Assembly: GCF_026213295.1 (NCBI RefSeq)
Contig: NC_079432.1
Span: 7,377,402-7,441,401 of the forward strand
Reading direction: 5' to 3'
Length of the DNA stretch: 64,000 nt
Origin: Gadus chalcogrammus
Taxonomy: Eukaryota > Chordata > Actinopteri > Gadiformes > Gadidae
Shown here piece by piece: positions 1 through 14,103 of the stretch. A program made the position numbers and the translations under genes. The notes under the pieces are model-generated. The model was not told the origin of the DNA. It did no database searches and saw only the letters and a program-made list of their open reading frames with translations. The stretch's first letter is position 1. Every line of letters starts with the position of its first letter.

Positions 1-327
1 GCCAGTGATGATAGATGGTCAAATGTTTCAAATATACCGTGAACCTTATGCTCAGTGCTGAGGGACTCTGTTGAGCATTTGGGACGTAAATCAAACAGCA
101 GAGCTTCTTGTAAATCAGGGCATTTAGTATGCTCCGACGTGGTCTAATGTCATCCCATGATTAATGTGGAGCCCTAAAACAAGACAGTTTACAGCCGTCT
201 GTAGCAAGAATTGTGATGAGACATAGTTTATCTGTAGTTTATCGTGAGTATGTGTGAACGCGTATAAATCGGTGTATATATGTGAAAACTTTCCTCGGTA
301 CTGTGTGTCTGTTGCCGTGAGTGTGTG

Positions 328-459
<132 letters not shown>

Positions 460-1487
460 GGCGAATGAGAGTTTGCGTGTTTACACTTCACATTCTGCAA
501 TGTAACTTGGCAGTTAAGCTACGAAAGTGCAGACGGAGGCAGAATCCAATATGGCGCTGGTTTAGGTTGGGTGTTGTGCAGTAAACAGTGGAGCAGGCCA
601 CAGTGTGCCTTTATTTTCATGTCAACACTGAGCAGCTCCCCCCCCTCCAAACGACCACATGACACACAAACACAAACACGTCATCAACTTTGACCTACTG
701 TACTCTTCATGTAAGAATTTGACATCCTACTTATTATGCGTAACAATGAGGAATATTATCATAGATTAAATATTCTTAATATAAAACAATATTTATTAAA
801 AAAATATATAAATATACTACATATATATCAAAATATATATATCATTGTTTTCATAAGTAAGTAAATATAAATTAATTTTGTATGTTAAAATTGCATTAAA
901 AAAACGAATTGTGTGGTCGGACAGGACAATACGGTACATTGTAGTGTTTGCAGGGTTAATTCAAAATGTGTTTTTTTTTCTTCCTTCATGTTCAACAGCA
1001 AAATGGCCGTACGAATGCAGCAAGCATCCACATCCGAGTGCACAACTCGGGGAAGGAAGTGTACCCCCTCGCAGCACTGTGAAGGACGTGATTCTTTAGA
1101 ATGTTTACCATAACATCAAGCAGTCGGGGTCCAAGGTCAAACAAACATGGAGGGATGAACTATCCATTCGGTTTCACAAACACGATGGGAGAACCTCTTG
1201 AGTAGAAATAAAAGTATTTTTTTTCTAATTCAAATAATACTTGCATTAGGACCTATGAAACTAGGCCCAATTTATCAGTTAAAATATCTTAAAACATGTT
1301 GATGATGTTGCTGGACCAATAAACATTTGGCAGTGTGTACTTACTAACATTTGTTAGAAAAACCAAAATGCAGAACAATAGATAGATAGAAACATCCGCG
1401 ACAAGATTCAGAAGTGACTTAGAATGCAGATCCATCTGTCTGGAGTGGGCTGTGAAGATCATGTAGGGTATAGAGTCAGCCTATTCA

Positions 1488-1505
1488 TACACACACGCAT
1501 ACAAC

Positions 1506-1541
<36 letters not shown>

Positions 1542-1848
1542 GTGCACACACACACACAACCTACACACGCACACACACACACATACGTGCACACCCACCT
1601 ACACACACACACAACACAAACACACACACACACACACACATGTGCATGCACACATACACGCATACACAAATCGGTGCATGTACACAAAGACAAACACACA
1701 CACGCATACACACAATCCTATCATGGCCATCTGGGTCAGAGAAAGAAGAACTTGGGGAACAGTTGACATGATGATCCCTTTAATGGTTACATCCTCCACT
1801 CTCTGCACACACACACGTGCACACACGCTCACAAACACACCCACACAT

Positions 1849-1909
<61 letters not shown>

Positions 1910-1910
1910 C
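1488..1910. repeat. Imperfect (CA)n cluster
   Basis: Interrupted CA-rich stretches (1488-1720 and 1806-1910) separated by about 85 nt of unique sequence. Confidence 0.95.
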
Positions 1911-1999
1911 CTTGCATATTGGTTTACTCTACAATGAAAGAAAATCAATCAACCCCAGAATCCCAAATGTACACAATGACACTCAATGCATATTCTTCT

Positions 2000-2196
<197 letters not shown>

Positions 2197-4481
2197 CAAA
2201 AAAAGACATCCCCCACTTTTAAGCAATCAGAGGCTGAGAATAGGAAGGACAGAGAGGAAGCGGACAGGCATTCATAGGCTGGGAACAAGGAGAGGGAAAA
2301 ACAGCCGGAACCTGGAATTTATGGAGGAAACAACAGTGGCCATCCAAAAATACCTTGTGACTATCTCCACAGATAAACAGAAACATCAATCCACTCCTTC
2401 TCCATCCAAACCCTCCACATACACTACACACGTGCACGCATACACAAGCCTACTTTCTGCTCTCGCGATCTTACTAAACTGCTCTTACTTTGACGAGACC
2501 CCTGTGATGTGGAAGCTCTCCAGGTCTCCAGCTCCCTCAGCCGTCCCCCGAGGGCAGATCAAAGCCATGGCAACACTGCGCCTTGGCCGATCGTCGTTTC
2601 CCAAACACTCACTCAACACCTGCAATTGTGAAAGTTTCCGATTGGCCTAAATTTGTGCTTTGCGCGAGTTGCCGCCTTAGCCCCCGGCCAATAACCAGGG
2701 ACGCTGTCCATCCAGTTAAGTTTCAGCGTTTGGTATACATCGCCCGTACAGGATGGGGCTCAGTCCTTGCTACACTTAGTGGGTTTTTTTGCCCCTTGGC
2801 TTCCGCAGTCTCCGTTCTGGTTTCGAAACAGCTCCCTATAGCTCTGTGTATTAGGGTTCCTTGCTCCGCACTCACCAACAAAACAGACACTTTAAAATGA
2901 TATGTTGCCCGTCCTTGTTACGGGAAACACACTTTGGGATTTATTTTGGGCTCTACTGGATGAAGAAAATGAGGAGTCACGCAGAAAAGCTAGATTGACG
3001 AGCCCAGTGAGTCATCTGAAGACATATATTGGGGAACCTCAGACACGCAAGGTCAAAAGGTCTCCTACGCTGCTGAGGTCAGGAGGTCGCGGCCGATCGT
3101 CATGGTGACAGGGTGCGCAGTGATGAGAGAGGCCATCCTGTGGGTAGAGGATGCTGGTCTGTGACCCCCCAGGTCATTTCCTCTGACCTCTGCTTCCTAA
3201 TTGATTGAATTATCTAGCCAATGGTCTCCTATTAGGGTGCACTAACTGACCAGAACCCCCAAATAACACATCCTCTTCCTGCTTGTCCTTGACCCCGAGT
3301 TAGACCCCGGCTTCCAAATACCACTTTTTGGTAATTATTTTCTGTAAAGTTTTAAGCCTTCATGTGGTTTGAGTAATCCAAACATCCACCTTGACATTTG
3401 TCCTAATCTTCCACAAAGGGATCACCTTTAAATGTCATTCCCCTGACAATGACATCATGAGCTGGATTTAACAGGCACACGATATGGGTACCTCAATGGA
3501 AACCACAGCGTGCCATAAAGGGCATGATTCAACCTCGCCATACCTGACCTAAATGAAAACACCAACATCTCTGACAAGACCACGCCGTCAGATTGAACAC
3601 GTGAATATAAACTTCCCATTGAAGGTCAATGGGATTCCGTTTCACTTCATTTGAAGGGTGGGTTTTCCCATGTAATTGACATACTATGAGTGAATGCACC
3701 GAATGGAAATCAAACCCCTATCCATGAAAGTATTAATGGTGAGCCTTTGAGGTACCACAAAAAAAACATCCATTCACTACCTTCTCTCAATGTGCCAGTC
3801 GGATTTCAGTTTTCTGATCCGTTAGAAAAGCTTTACGTTTAATAATCCCTGAACATTTTAAAAGAGTAAACCATGCAGAAAAAACTGTAGGTGGAAGATC
3901 AGGACTTCCAAAAACCAACAGTGCACTTTCATTCATGATTGGATGACGATAGGAGGTGGAAATTAGCCAACTACGCAAAGCCATCTCATGGTGTGCTTCG
4001 GCACACGACGGGGGCCCATGTGACCACTGTTATGCCATCAGGTGTTCTGACGATGGATGGCTCCTGTGTGACTGCCCTCCGTGAAGAGAGCACGGAAACA
4101 GGTGAAACCCTTGATTATCATTCATGTGTGGCTCACTGCTCAATATCCTCGCCTTTCACTGTACAGTACCAGAGCTAACACAAAATCAGTTCTCTATCAA
4201 GCGTTCAAATATCTGTGGTCTTCCCTATGCAAAATAACGAATCCAGGCCATACTTCGATGATGAGGAACACAATTTAAATACATGTGGTTACCTTGGTTT
4301 ATACCATACCGCCAGAAGCGCAGTGACAAGACTATTCTGAGCGACACTAATAATTAGTGGGGCATTCTGAAAAACCGAAAAAGCTCATTCAACGACCCCG
4401 ACTCTCACGGTCCCTCTACATTGGACGTATTGGGCTGAGAACACACTGATAGGTCCAGCGAGTTCGTCTGGCCACACTCAC

Positions 4482-4593
4482 CGCTGCCTTTCTGCTGAGC
4501 TCCTCCTCTGTTTGGCTTGTCCTGCATCAGCTTTTCACCGAGCGCTATCTTCCTCCGCTTCACTTTCTGTTTATTAGTTTTGGAGTTTGACAT
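4482..4593 (-). other. Exon-like segment of unknown gene, - strand
   Basis: On the - strand an ATG at 4593 opens 37 codons for a very basic peptide (starts MSNSKTNKQKVKRRK) and ends at a consensus GTGAGT donor, with last exon base 4482. This could be the first coding exon of an unrecognised gene or simply chance. No matching downstream exon was found at lower coordinates, and the peptide does not match a family known to me. Confidence 0.2.
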
Positions 4594-4766
4594 TTTCCAA
4601 TGCAACGCTAATTCAAACAAGGCTGCTCCCGGCACGAGGCTTTAATCAAAGGCCCCATCGTTTAGGGTAAATACAACTGGATAGGCTGTCGGACAGAGAT
4701 TTCACAAAAACTGAGGGTTTGTGTGTGTTGGTATGTTTATAAGCAACTGTTTGAACTGTACAGTAT

Positions 4767-4879
<113 letters not shown>

Positions 4880-7661
4880 TGTGTATAAGCAACTATATAC
4901 TAGTTGAGCTGAACAACATGAGTGTGCATGTGTGTGTGTTCTAGCCTCTCCGTGATGGTATTACAAAGAGCCAATGGGAGCGAACGACCACACTCCAACA
5001 CATCCTGTTTGACTTGACCTCAGAGGATATTCTCCTTTCCCAAGCAAACAAACCGCCAGGCTTTTGGATCGTACCAACGTTGGAGGGGAAGGGAGGGGAC
5101 GGGAGGCAACGGGAGACAGGGGACGTCTCTGCTGGGGAATCAGTGGGCAGAAATGAGGTTTAGCAGAGCAGGGAGGCCAAAGTGGCTTCGGCAGAAAACT
5201 GCTGAGCTGTTGCCTTCCACAGAGACAGTTGTTTTCATGTGTGGGCTTGGCTTCTTTGAATGCACAGAGAACCTACAAAACCTGAACATTTCCCAATGGC
5301 CTATGCCAGTCTGGGGAAATAAGTTTAAGAGGTCCAGAGCTATTACTGCTTAATATTTATCTGAATTCAACATTGATTTGGTTTTCAAAAGAATTTACTT
5401 ATTAAGTCTATTAAGGCGTCTACCCCCAGAGATGGAAAATCTTTTATACAAAACCCTCCAATAATTATTTCCTCATCACTGTGTATCACTCAGACGATCT
5501 CATTTGGCTAGCCGCGGCTATTTGGCTACGGATGTCCCGGAGTCTGTTGATATTTATTACATTGGGAAAGCTCCTCTAGGAAAGGGCGTCTATTCCCCTC
5601 CTCAAGCTAAATCTGATTAATCCATTATTTGGTTAAGTCCCACTGTTGTCTCGCTGGATCCAAGCTCCCTTTGGTGTTTTCCCTTAACTGAGGGTGGGCC
5701 AGCATGGTACCGCTGAGGGGCGAGTGGGATTAATGCTGCCAACTGACACTAATCTCATTGTGGTCGAGGCTTTAGAGAGACTTTGTACACACCCACTCTA
5801 CTCTCACTCCCAAACATTTGTATTTGTGGCATCAATCCACTGGGACAGGGGTGCTATTGTTTACTGGTCTGGTGGCTGAGGGACATAACTGTGTATCAAA
5901 GGAATACCAACGATAACTCTGGGACTTTAAAATGACGGTAAAAATAAACTAAAGGGTGTGTTGTCCTTTTGCAATTCCAAAAATGTATTGGCTGAGGGAA
6001 ATAGAGAATCTTGCTAATCAACGGTGAGCAAATGGAAGAGGTTGATGTTAACTATATCTTTGGTGGTAAAAAAATAATAATTGGGAGAGAAATTGTACTA
6101 ATCCCAAATAAATATCCAGTGTCTTCTAAATTATGTTTCATGAGTTCTTTCCCTCAACTGAACGAACCTGAATGAAGAAATTAACATATGGTGTACCTAT
6201 TGAATGAGAAGAGCAGGGCTTTTCACTCATGTAAGGAGCTACTCTTTAAAATAGAAACCATAGACATGGCTAGTTTCCATGGCTACCAGAATCAAAAGGT
6301 GTTGAAGGCAGACAGTTTATGTAATCTGCACAGTATACGTTATAGGATGTAAAGTCAGGACTCATTCCTGAACTAGTTTGTTTCTCTCTCCAATAGTCAA
6401 TGTACCTCTAAACGACATATCCTGAAAATGACGAACAATTAACCTTCACTTTCCCAGCATAAATACCATCTTCCATGGCACAAATCCACCATTTTGTCCC
6501 TTATTAAGAGATCAACAAACTAATGTGAGCTCAAAGCTAAAAGATATAGCCTATGTTTCCGCCCCATCTTTACGAGGAAACACACACAGTGTACGCAGAT
6601 CATGGAAAAATGTAACGCCACGGCGGTGGTGATGATCATGACGATGATGTCGTCACCTTCTTGACAGTCTACGGGACAGGGGAGCAGGTTCATGTTTCCA
6701 CTGTTGTCCTCCAAAAGGTTAGGTCACCGCTAGTACACGTCTGTTTGTAGTAAAAATACGGAGGCGGACCGAATGGAAGCAAAGTTCCAAAACAGACAAC
6801 GGTTGGAGGGATCGTCAAGAGGGCCGTGAACTACGACATACGTCATGTTTTAATCACTATAAAAAAAATAATAACTAAATGAGATGTCATACTCTTGATC
6901 GGACCTTTATTCCCCTACACAGCTTGGTTGGATGATATGAATTAAAACAGGGGACTGGTATTGATGCCGCGTGCTGTATCTCTACTCCGGTATCACTTTT
7001 CTTAGAGTGATCTACATGGAGACACATTTGATATATCCGAGATACATTTCTTAAATTACAACATTCTTCAGTTCCACTGCAAAAAATGTGGCCTACATTT
7101 CTGAGCAGCCCTCTCCTACCAGCCCATTTCCTGCTCCAATAACCAGAGCTAATGGCAAATCCAGAGGGACTCACGTCTAATAAGTGACTTTGTTCTACTT
7201 CATTTAAGAATGCTCCATTCTGATTGGCTGGGAGGGGTGCATTAATCCGGCATATTGGCCGCTGATTTGTCGGTTCTACTTGCTGCTGACTGAGCACAGT
7301 AGATCAATACGCCGCTTACATCTTTTTCTATCACATTCACTTCCAACATGAGGTCCATAGTAAAAATAAACCAAGGAGTGCATGTTTGATCGATAGTCAT
7401 TAAAGCTGACTTGATACGGATGTAACAACTACGTTATTAAACTAGTGATCAGATCCAGCCTTGTGTGGTTGCTATAGAAACGGGTTACCTACAGCTGAGC
7501 TAACGTTATTCACCGTAGTTCTAAAGGGAACTACTTTTCGAGGGAGATGAACTTAAACAGAGTATACATTTAATAAGCATGCAATACGAATAAGAAAAAG
7601 GCTAATTATTGAAGTATTTGAATTGTTTTATTATGTTGGCCGGCGCGAAGTAGAATAAACA

Positions 7662-7807
7662 GAATAATCACCTCAAGGCAGGGCAATAAACAGTTTGATA
7701 TGCCCGGCTCGCGGAAGGTTACCGCCCTCGACTTCGTCTCGGGCGGTAAGCCGTCCACGAGCCGGGCATATCAAACTGTTTATTGCCCGGCCTCTCGGTG
7801 ATTATTC
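7662..7807. mobile_element. 146-bp foldback (MITE-like) palindrome
   Basis: Two arms of about 65 nt form a near-perfect inverted repeat around a 13-nt loop. The left arm begins GAATAATCACC (7662-7672) and the right arm ends with its exact complement (7797-7807). Inside, the block around GGGCAATAAACAG...CCGGCTCG and the inner TTACCGCCC / GGGCGGTAA pair also match. A short non-autonomous DNA transposon is the likely origin. No clear target-site duplication is visible, so the superfamily is left open. Confidence 0.6.
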
Positions 7808-8822
7808 CTTACTTATTTGATGTGGGCTGCTGGTGACTGCTTTTACAGTACTTTCAGGTGTGCTACATAGCGACCCAGTGCCCTATAGCCTAGCTCTGAA
7901 CCCGCACGGAGGTCAATGTACATCCCTCGCAAAACTCATTGCCCCTCTGCATCATTTAAAGCATGATTTACAATACTTTTATGATGAGAGCCAGGCTGGA
8001 TTCCCAACATTCGCTGAACTAAGTGGGAAGCTGAGAATAGCTGCGTGGCTAGCATGTACTGTATAGATCAATTAAACAGGCAGCCTATCCATGGGTAGGG
8101 CTGGATTGGCTGAATATGAGCTTGCAGAAAGGCCTCATTCAAGTAAGTTGATCGGCACACAGGTTGAGGTTGAAGCTGTTACAAATTACACACTCCTCGT
8201 AACATGCTTTCAGAAGTTTGTGTAAGACATATCGGGTGTCAAGGCTGAATTTGTACCATGTGCAGTCATCAACGGTCTGGATGTTGTCTGCCACATTCAT
8301 TAGGCTTTTATAGCTTTCGTTAGGCTTTTATAGCAAAACTAGATGAACTTTCTACACATTAACAAGTGAAGTAAAAGTTCAAACACAAATTGAAACAGCA
8401 TCAGAGAACACATCCTTTGATTCTAAGTGTGTGGTGGAATTATCAAAACATAATTGTCTATCGTCATTTTCCCTTTCTCACACAAGTCGCATCCGGAGCT
8501 GATGAAAGATAAATGCACCATTTTGTTGGAAGCATCTGCATTCCCTGCATTCTGTGGAAAACAATAGATATTCCAGGGTTCATTCCAAAAGCAAACAACC
8601 TGTTTACACTTCCTTGTCAAGAGATGAAGGGTCGGCCGTGAGAACCGGCTCCGATTAATAATGAGAACAGGAACTAGGGTTTTATAGCGCACCTAAAGCC
8701 CACAAAGCAACTGACCAGCCACAAATCAAATGTGCAGAACTGGACTTGACCTTTGTGACACCTATGTCTGTACCAGGAAGCTGAGGAGACATATACACCC
8801 TCTCTCGCTGTCTCACACTCAT

Positions 8823-9277
<455 letters not shown>

Positions 9278-9513
9278 CCAAACACAGACGAAAACATCAA
9301 AGCAGGAAGCTGCAGAAGAGGAACTACAGTCTGGCCCGTAGGCCCCCCCGCTGAGCCACTGGAGAACGCAGAGCGTTGAGCCAGAGGCAGGCTCCTCTCG
9401 CTGGACGCTATGAACGACAGCCCAGCTCAAACCGTTGCTCGGTTTATTTAGGGCTCCCTTGTTGCCGCCTGGCATAACATAAGAGTGTAAGAATACTACA
9501 ATGCCGTTTTAGT

Positions 9514-9532
9514 GGGGGGGGGGGGGGGGGGG
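9514..9532. repeat. Poly-G run (19 nt)
   Basis: Nineteen consecutive G residues. Confidence 0.97.
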
Positions 9533-11282
9533 TTAGTGGAAGAATGCTTCAACAACACCACAACACCCTGAGTGTTGACAGCCACTTAAATCTTCCCTAA
9601 ACTCGGCTAAGCTTGACTGAGCTCCCGCTGAAGACAAAAATGTTTTGTGTTGTGACCATTCCAAAATGTCCTTTTTCCTTTTATTTATGGGGGACTATTT
9701 GAGAGGTCAAATATAGAAGACCTCGGGTGCTATAACTCATCATCTCTCTCACTCATCATCAGCATTGCGTTTCCAGTCAATGCGATGAATTTTAAGTTAC
9801 AAGCTGCGCTGGCTTGCTTAGCCCACAATAAACAGCGATTTACACCATTTATGTTAAGTTTCAGCTCAGCCTGGCCAAGCACATATGGCTCTGAAACAAG
9901 ATAAGCGGTTATATGGGGCCTTATAAACCATTATCGGCAATAGGGCCAATGAAATAAGGCAAACCTGAACACCTGGAGGGCAATCTGTCAGGGCGACCCA
10001 TGACCCTCCATTATGAGTTATGCCGATCCACATTACAGGCTGGCTCACTTCACGAAATCCGTCTCTTGCACTCTTGTATTGATCCAAAGCTTACCTTCAA
10101 ACATACAAAATAACAACAAATTGTAAGAACTCCTAATATGGCCATAATATACTATTGGGAATGTCCACCACTGGGACAATGGACAAGAGAGCCATGGGTT
10201 AAAAGCCACTGGCCTACAAGAGTCTTTGTTTGCCCGTCTGTGCATAAGAGGCCCAACAGGTGTGTCAATATGAAAAGTATTCATACGGCTCATATAAACA
10301 CTGCACAAATATAGATGAGAACCGCTGTCGCTCTCCACACCACACGGCTACTGTAGAACAAAACTAGATGAACTGCAAACAAACGGCTACCGTAGAACAA
10401 CACAAGATGACCCACAGCGTTCAACAAGAGTTCCTGCAAAGGATAATGGATTTTTTTTAATCTAAATATGATTTCTTAGTGATTTAAGAGTCACTATAGA
10501 CCGAATAGGCCTGTTTGCAACAATGGTGGTTTGTATTTGGTTTTGATGGAAAAGACTAATATATGTCCATGTTGCAAATCCTATAGTGTAGGCTATGAAT
10601 AGGAATAGTATCAACAAATGAATCGAATAAAAGCATAATTCTAAGATTATTATTTACCTATTGTGCAGTTTGCTTTATATGATAGGCTAAGCTACGTGTT
10701 GAGGCTGTGTTTACGGACGTGTGTCATCAAGAGCAATAATCTCCATAAAAAATGATAATAAAACGAAGTTGATTGCGTCCTTAAAGTTCAACCAAGTGTG
10801 CCAGAGACAATTTGGATAAGACAACGTACTGGTGTCTATGCAGCGACGGCGATACAACGCTGCGCCCGCACGGCCCCCCACCAGATGGTGAATGAGAGGC
10901 ACGGGCGCATAAAGCTGCATGTGATCGAATAACAAACACACCCAATCGGAAAATCAAACGCACCCCATGGATGTTGGCACAACTGCGCGAGCAATTAATT
11001 ATTGGAACACGTATTAGGACAAGCCAAACTCATCAGAACTCACATCGACTCACCCGTCGAAGGTTTCTGTTTGGTTTTCTTTGGAATAATGCATTTATTC
11101 GAATACATTCATGAGCGAAATAGGCTAAATCAATTTAAAATCTCCATATGGGCTATCAACCGTTAAACAATTCCCTCTAAATGAACTGTCAGGTGAGAAA
11201 TACGACTGTTTTTTATTAAAGTCCGTGTCATTTTACGAATGCAGCTGATTTAGCGTTTTTGCGCGCGCGTGTGCGTATGAAC

Positions 11283-11409
<127 letters not shown>

Positions 11410-12171
11410 CATTTGCATACAGCTGAATAGTTATGTCTCCCGTCCCGCACATTAAAGCCGTATGGAGGCAGAAAGGGGGCACGCGTCCCAACAATAGGAG
11501 GCACGCCGCCACAGGACTGGAGAGACATGGGTGGCAGCACGCGGCACGCGCCACAAAGACACTGAAATGAATTCCGGGAAAACAGAATGGTGTTCATTTA
11601 CAAGTTAAGAGAAGGATCTCGTGGTCAAATGAGATTCAGAAAAAAACAGTAAACAGGCGTCTATAACCAAATAATATATATTATAGGCGCTATAGTCAAG
11701 TAATATATTCTTACATAGGCAAAGGTAACCATTTGATTTTGCAAAGCCAAACTCACGGGGCACGTACCTAAATGTACAAAAAATAACAATATAATGTATT
11801 ATTTGTTATTCTTTATCGTTTTTCTACACACGCATAATTGGAAGTATAAGCTTGCTTATATCAATTGGATGGTTACATAGATATCCAAAAAAATGTGTAC
11901 ATGTATATATATCAAATTTTATGGGCCTCAAATTACGAGTCTAATTCAAGGAGTAATATTAGGTGTTTGCCTTTTCAATATTGCCATGAGAACACGCGCC
12001 ATGCGTTTTTGCGCACCTCTCAAAATATAAAGAAAGAAAAGTGACCAGATGTTGCAGTTTGTTAATAATCACATCACGGCTCGGTGATCAGTCAGCAACG
12101 TGCCACTAGGTATCACATCTAGATAATTGTTGAGGGGGTACAGGAGAGAAGGGGGGTTGAATATGTAAAAT

Positions 12172-12229
12172 GGGCGGTGTCAAATACTGATTGACAGTTT
12201 ATGTAATGAGCCGCGCGGAGTCTATATAT
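12172..12229 (+). promoter_or_regulatory. dll4: dll4 core promoter (GC box, TATA box)
   Basis: A GC box (GGGCGG) lies at 12172-12177 and a TATATAT box at 12223-12229. Transcription would then start near 12255, giving a 5' leader of about 440 nt before the ATG at 12696. No intron is needed in the leader. The start site is inferred from TATA spacing only. Confidence 0.6.
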
Positions 12230-12695
12230 CGGGGAGGAGACGCACGAGGGTTTCATTCACGAGTATCGAGACGAGTGTTTCGTATCCACCCAGTCACACA
12301 CTGACGCACCAGCGCGAGCAGCAGGCAGCACCAAAACAAGCGGTCCACCGCGCGCAAAAACCCAGCAAGACGCCCCGTGGAATACAGCGCACGCGACGAG
12401 AAGCCTGCTGACGGGGGAGAGCCCGCTGTTGGATATTGGGTTTTCCTTTCACCTTTTGGATAACTTGGGGGATATTGCTTTATTTATTTTTTGCGTTTTT
12501 GACACATCAACAAATCAAGAGCATCGAAAAAAACTCCCCAGGAGTGAAGAAGGATTTACACTGTATATTATTACTAGCAGTTATTTTTTCTTCTTCTTCT
12601 TTGGGGTACATTCTTTGGGGGAAAAGGGGGTTTGTGCTGTCCGTGATACGGGCTTCGTTGGGTGGTGACGCGGCTGCCCAGGAGAAGCGAAGAGG

Positions 12696-12749
12696 ATGGC
12701 AGCCTGGTTTACCTTTACAGTTGCGTTCAGCACCACGTTGATAACACAG
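12696..12749 (+). CDS. dll4: dll4 exon 1 (signal peptide)
   Basis: Eighteen codons, hydrophobic leader starting [11 protein letters not shown]; donor GTAGGC; phase 0. Confidence 0.95.
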
Positions 12750-14008
12750 GTAGGCCTATGGGGCAAGGAATACGCATCCTGACCACACCGTTTCAGGTCC
12801 CTTATGGAAAAAAAAGAAAGAAAAAAAAGACGGGAGGCCATAGTCAATGAGGATATTGATGCGTAACGGCCCCGGTATCCTAAATGTGTGTGTGTCTTCT
12901 CTTGTAGGTATTCGGTGCCGGTGTGTTTGAGATCGACCTCCATGAGTTTAGGAATCACAAAGCGATGCTGGCCAACGGGAACGCGTGCACACCCAGCTGC
13001 AGGACTTTCTTTAGAGTTTGCTTGAAGAACTACCAGGCGGTTGTCTCGCCAGGTGACTGCATCTTTGGGAGCGGAATGACACCGGTTCTGGGGACCAACT
13101 CTTTCAGCGCAAAGGACAGCGGCACGTTTACCACTCCGATCCGAGTGCAAGTCAACTTTGGATGGCCGGTAAGAATGAAAGAAATGCAATCATTGGTAGA
13201 ATTGTATTGGCTGGAGCAGGCAGTCAAAATAAAAGGGGGGCAGCTCAGTGTCATTGGTAGCGCCCGGGTTATTGGTCAGCTCGACTAATCCATTACCATT
13301 AGGTAATTCTTTCATCAAACGGATTGGATTGCGACCACGTCTTTCATTTCAATCTGGGGAACTGTTTACCACAGGCTACTCCGCTTTGATTAAATGCAAC
13401 TCTAATCAAAATATAAAACTATATTCTCCATCTGCTTTTAATCGGACATTACAAATGCAGAAATAGAAGGCTCTAGATCAGGACAACTAACCCTATTGTA
13501 TGTAGGCTACTTTATACGTGTGTTATAATGAGCCCTCTGTAATAACTCAATGTGTTACCTCCTCAGGGTTCGTTTTCACTGATCATTGAAGCCTGGCATT
13601 CGCCTCAAGAAAGTGCGCCTATAGGTAAGCAAACCTTTCAGACCACAGGAGGGAGCTCTTCAGTATGGTTGCAGTTTAAATTGACTCAAGGCACAAACGT
13701 CCCTATCGCACAAATATCTTCTCTTTACGGCCAACCATATGTAAAGTTGCACGGTCAGCCAAAAAAAAGATGCATGCGATTTGGCAAATATGTTGTAGTT
13801 TCACACGTTTTGAGGCATGCGCTGCCCTTTGTTAACTCCGGAGCACCTTTCTCATTCTCATACTCCAATACAATTGAACTTCCTTTGGTTTATTTTTGGC
13901 GTGGGAACGAACCGTGGGCTTTGGTGAGAATACACGCTGCTTGCCAAAAGCCCCTGACTACATCTTCCTGTACTTTACACCTTACGCCGTTCCGCCCTTT
14001 GGAAGGGG

Positions 14009-14103
<95 letters not shown>

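Noticed and set aside
6887..7297. 136-codon open frame, - strand
   Set aside because: No domain, no splice-site pattern and no recognisable family. Frames of this length are expected by chance in 64 kb.
12581..13189. 202-codon frame antisense to dll4 exons 1-2
   Set aside because: It is a shadow of conserved dll4 coding sequence and runs through the intron without splice logic.
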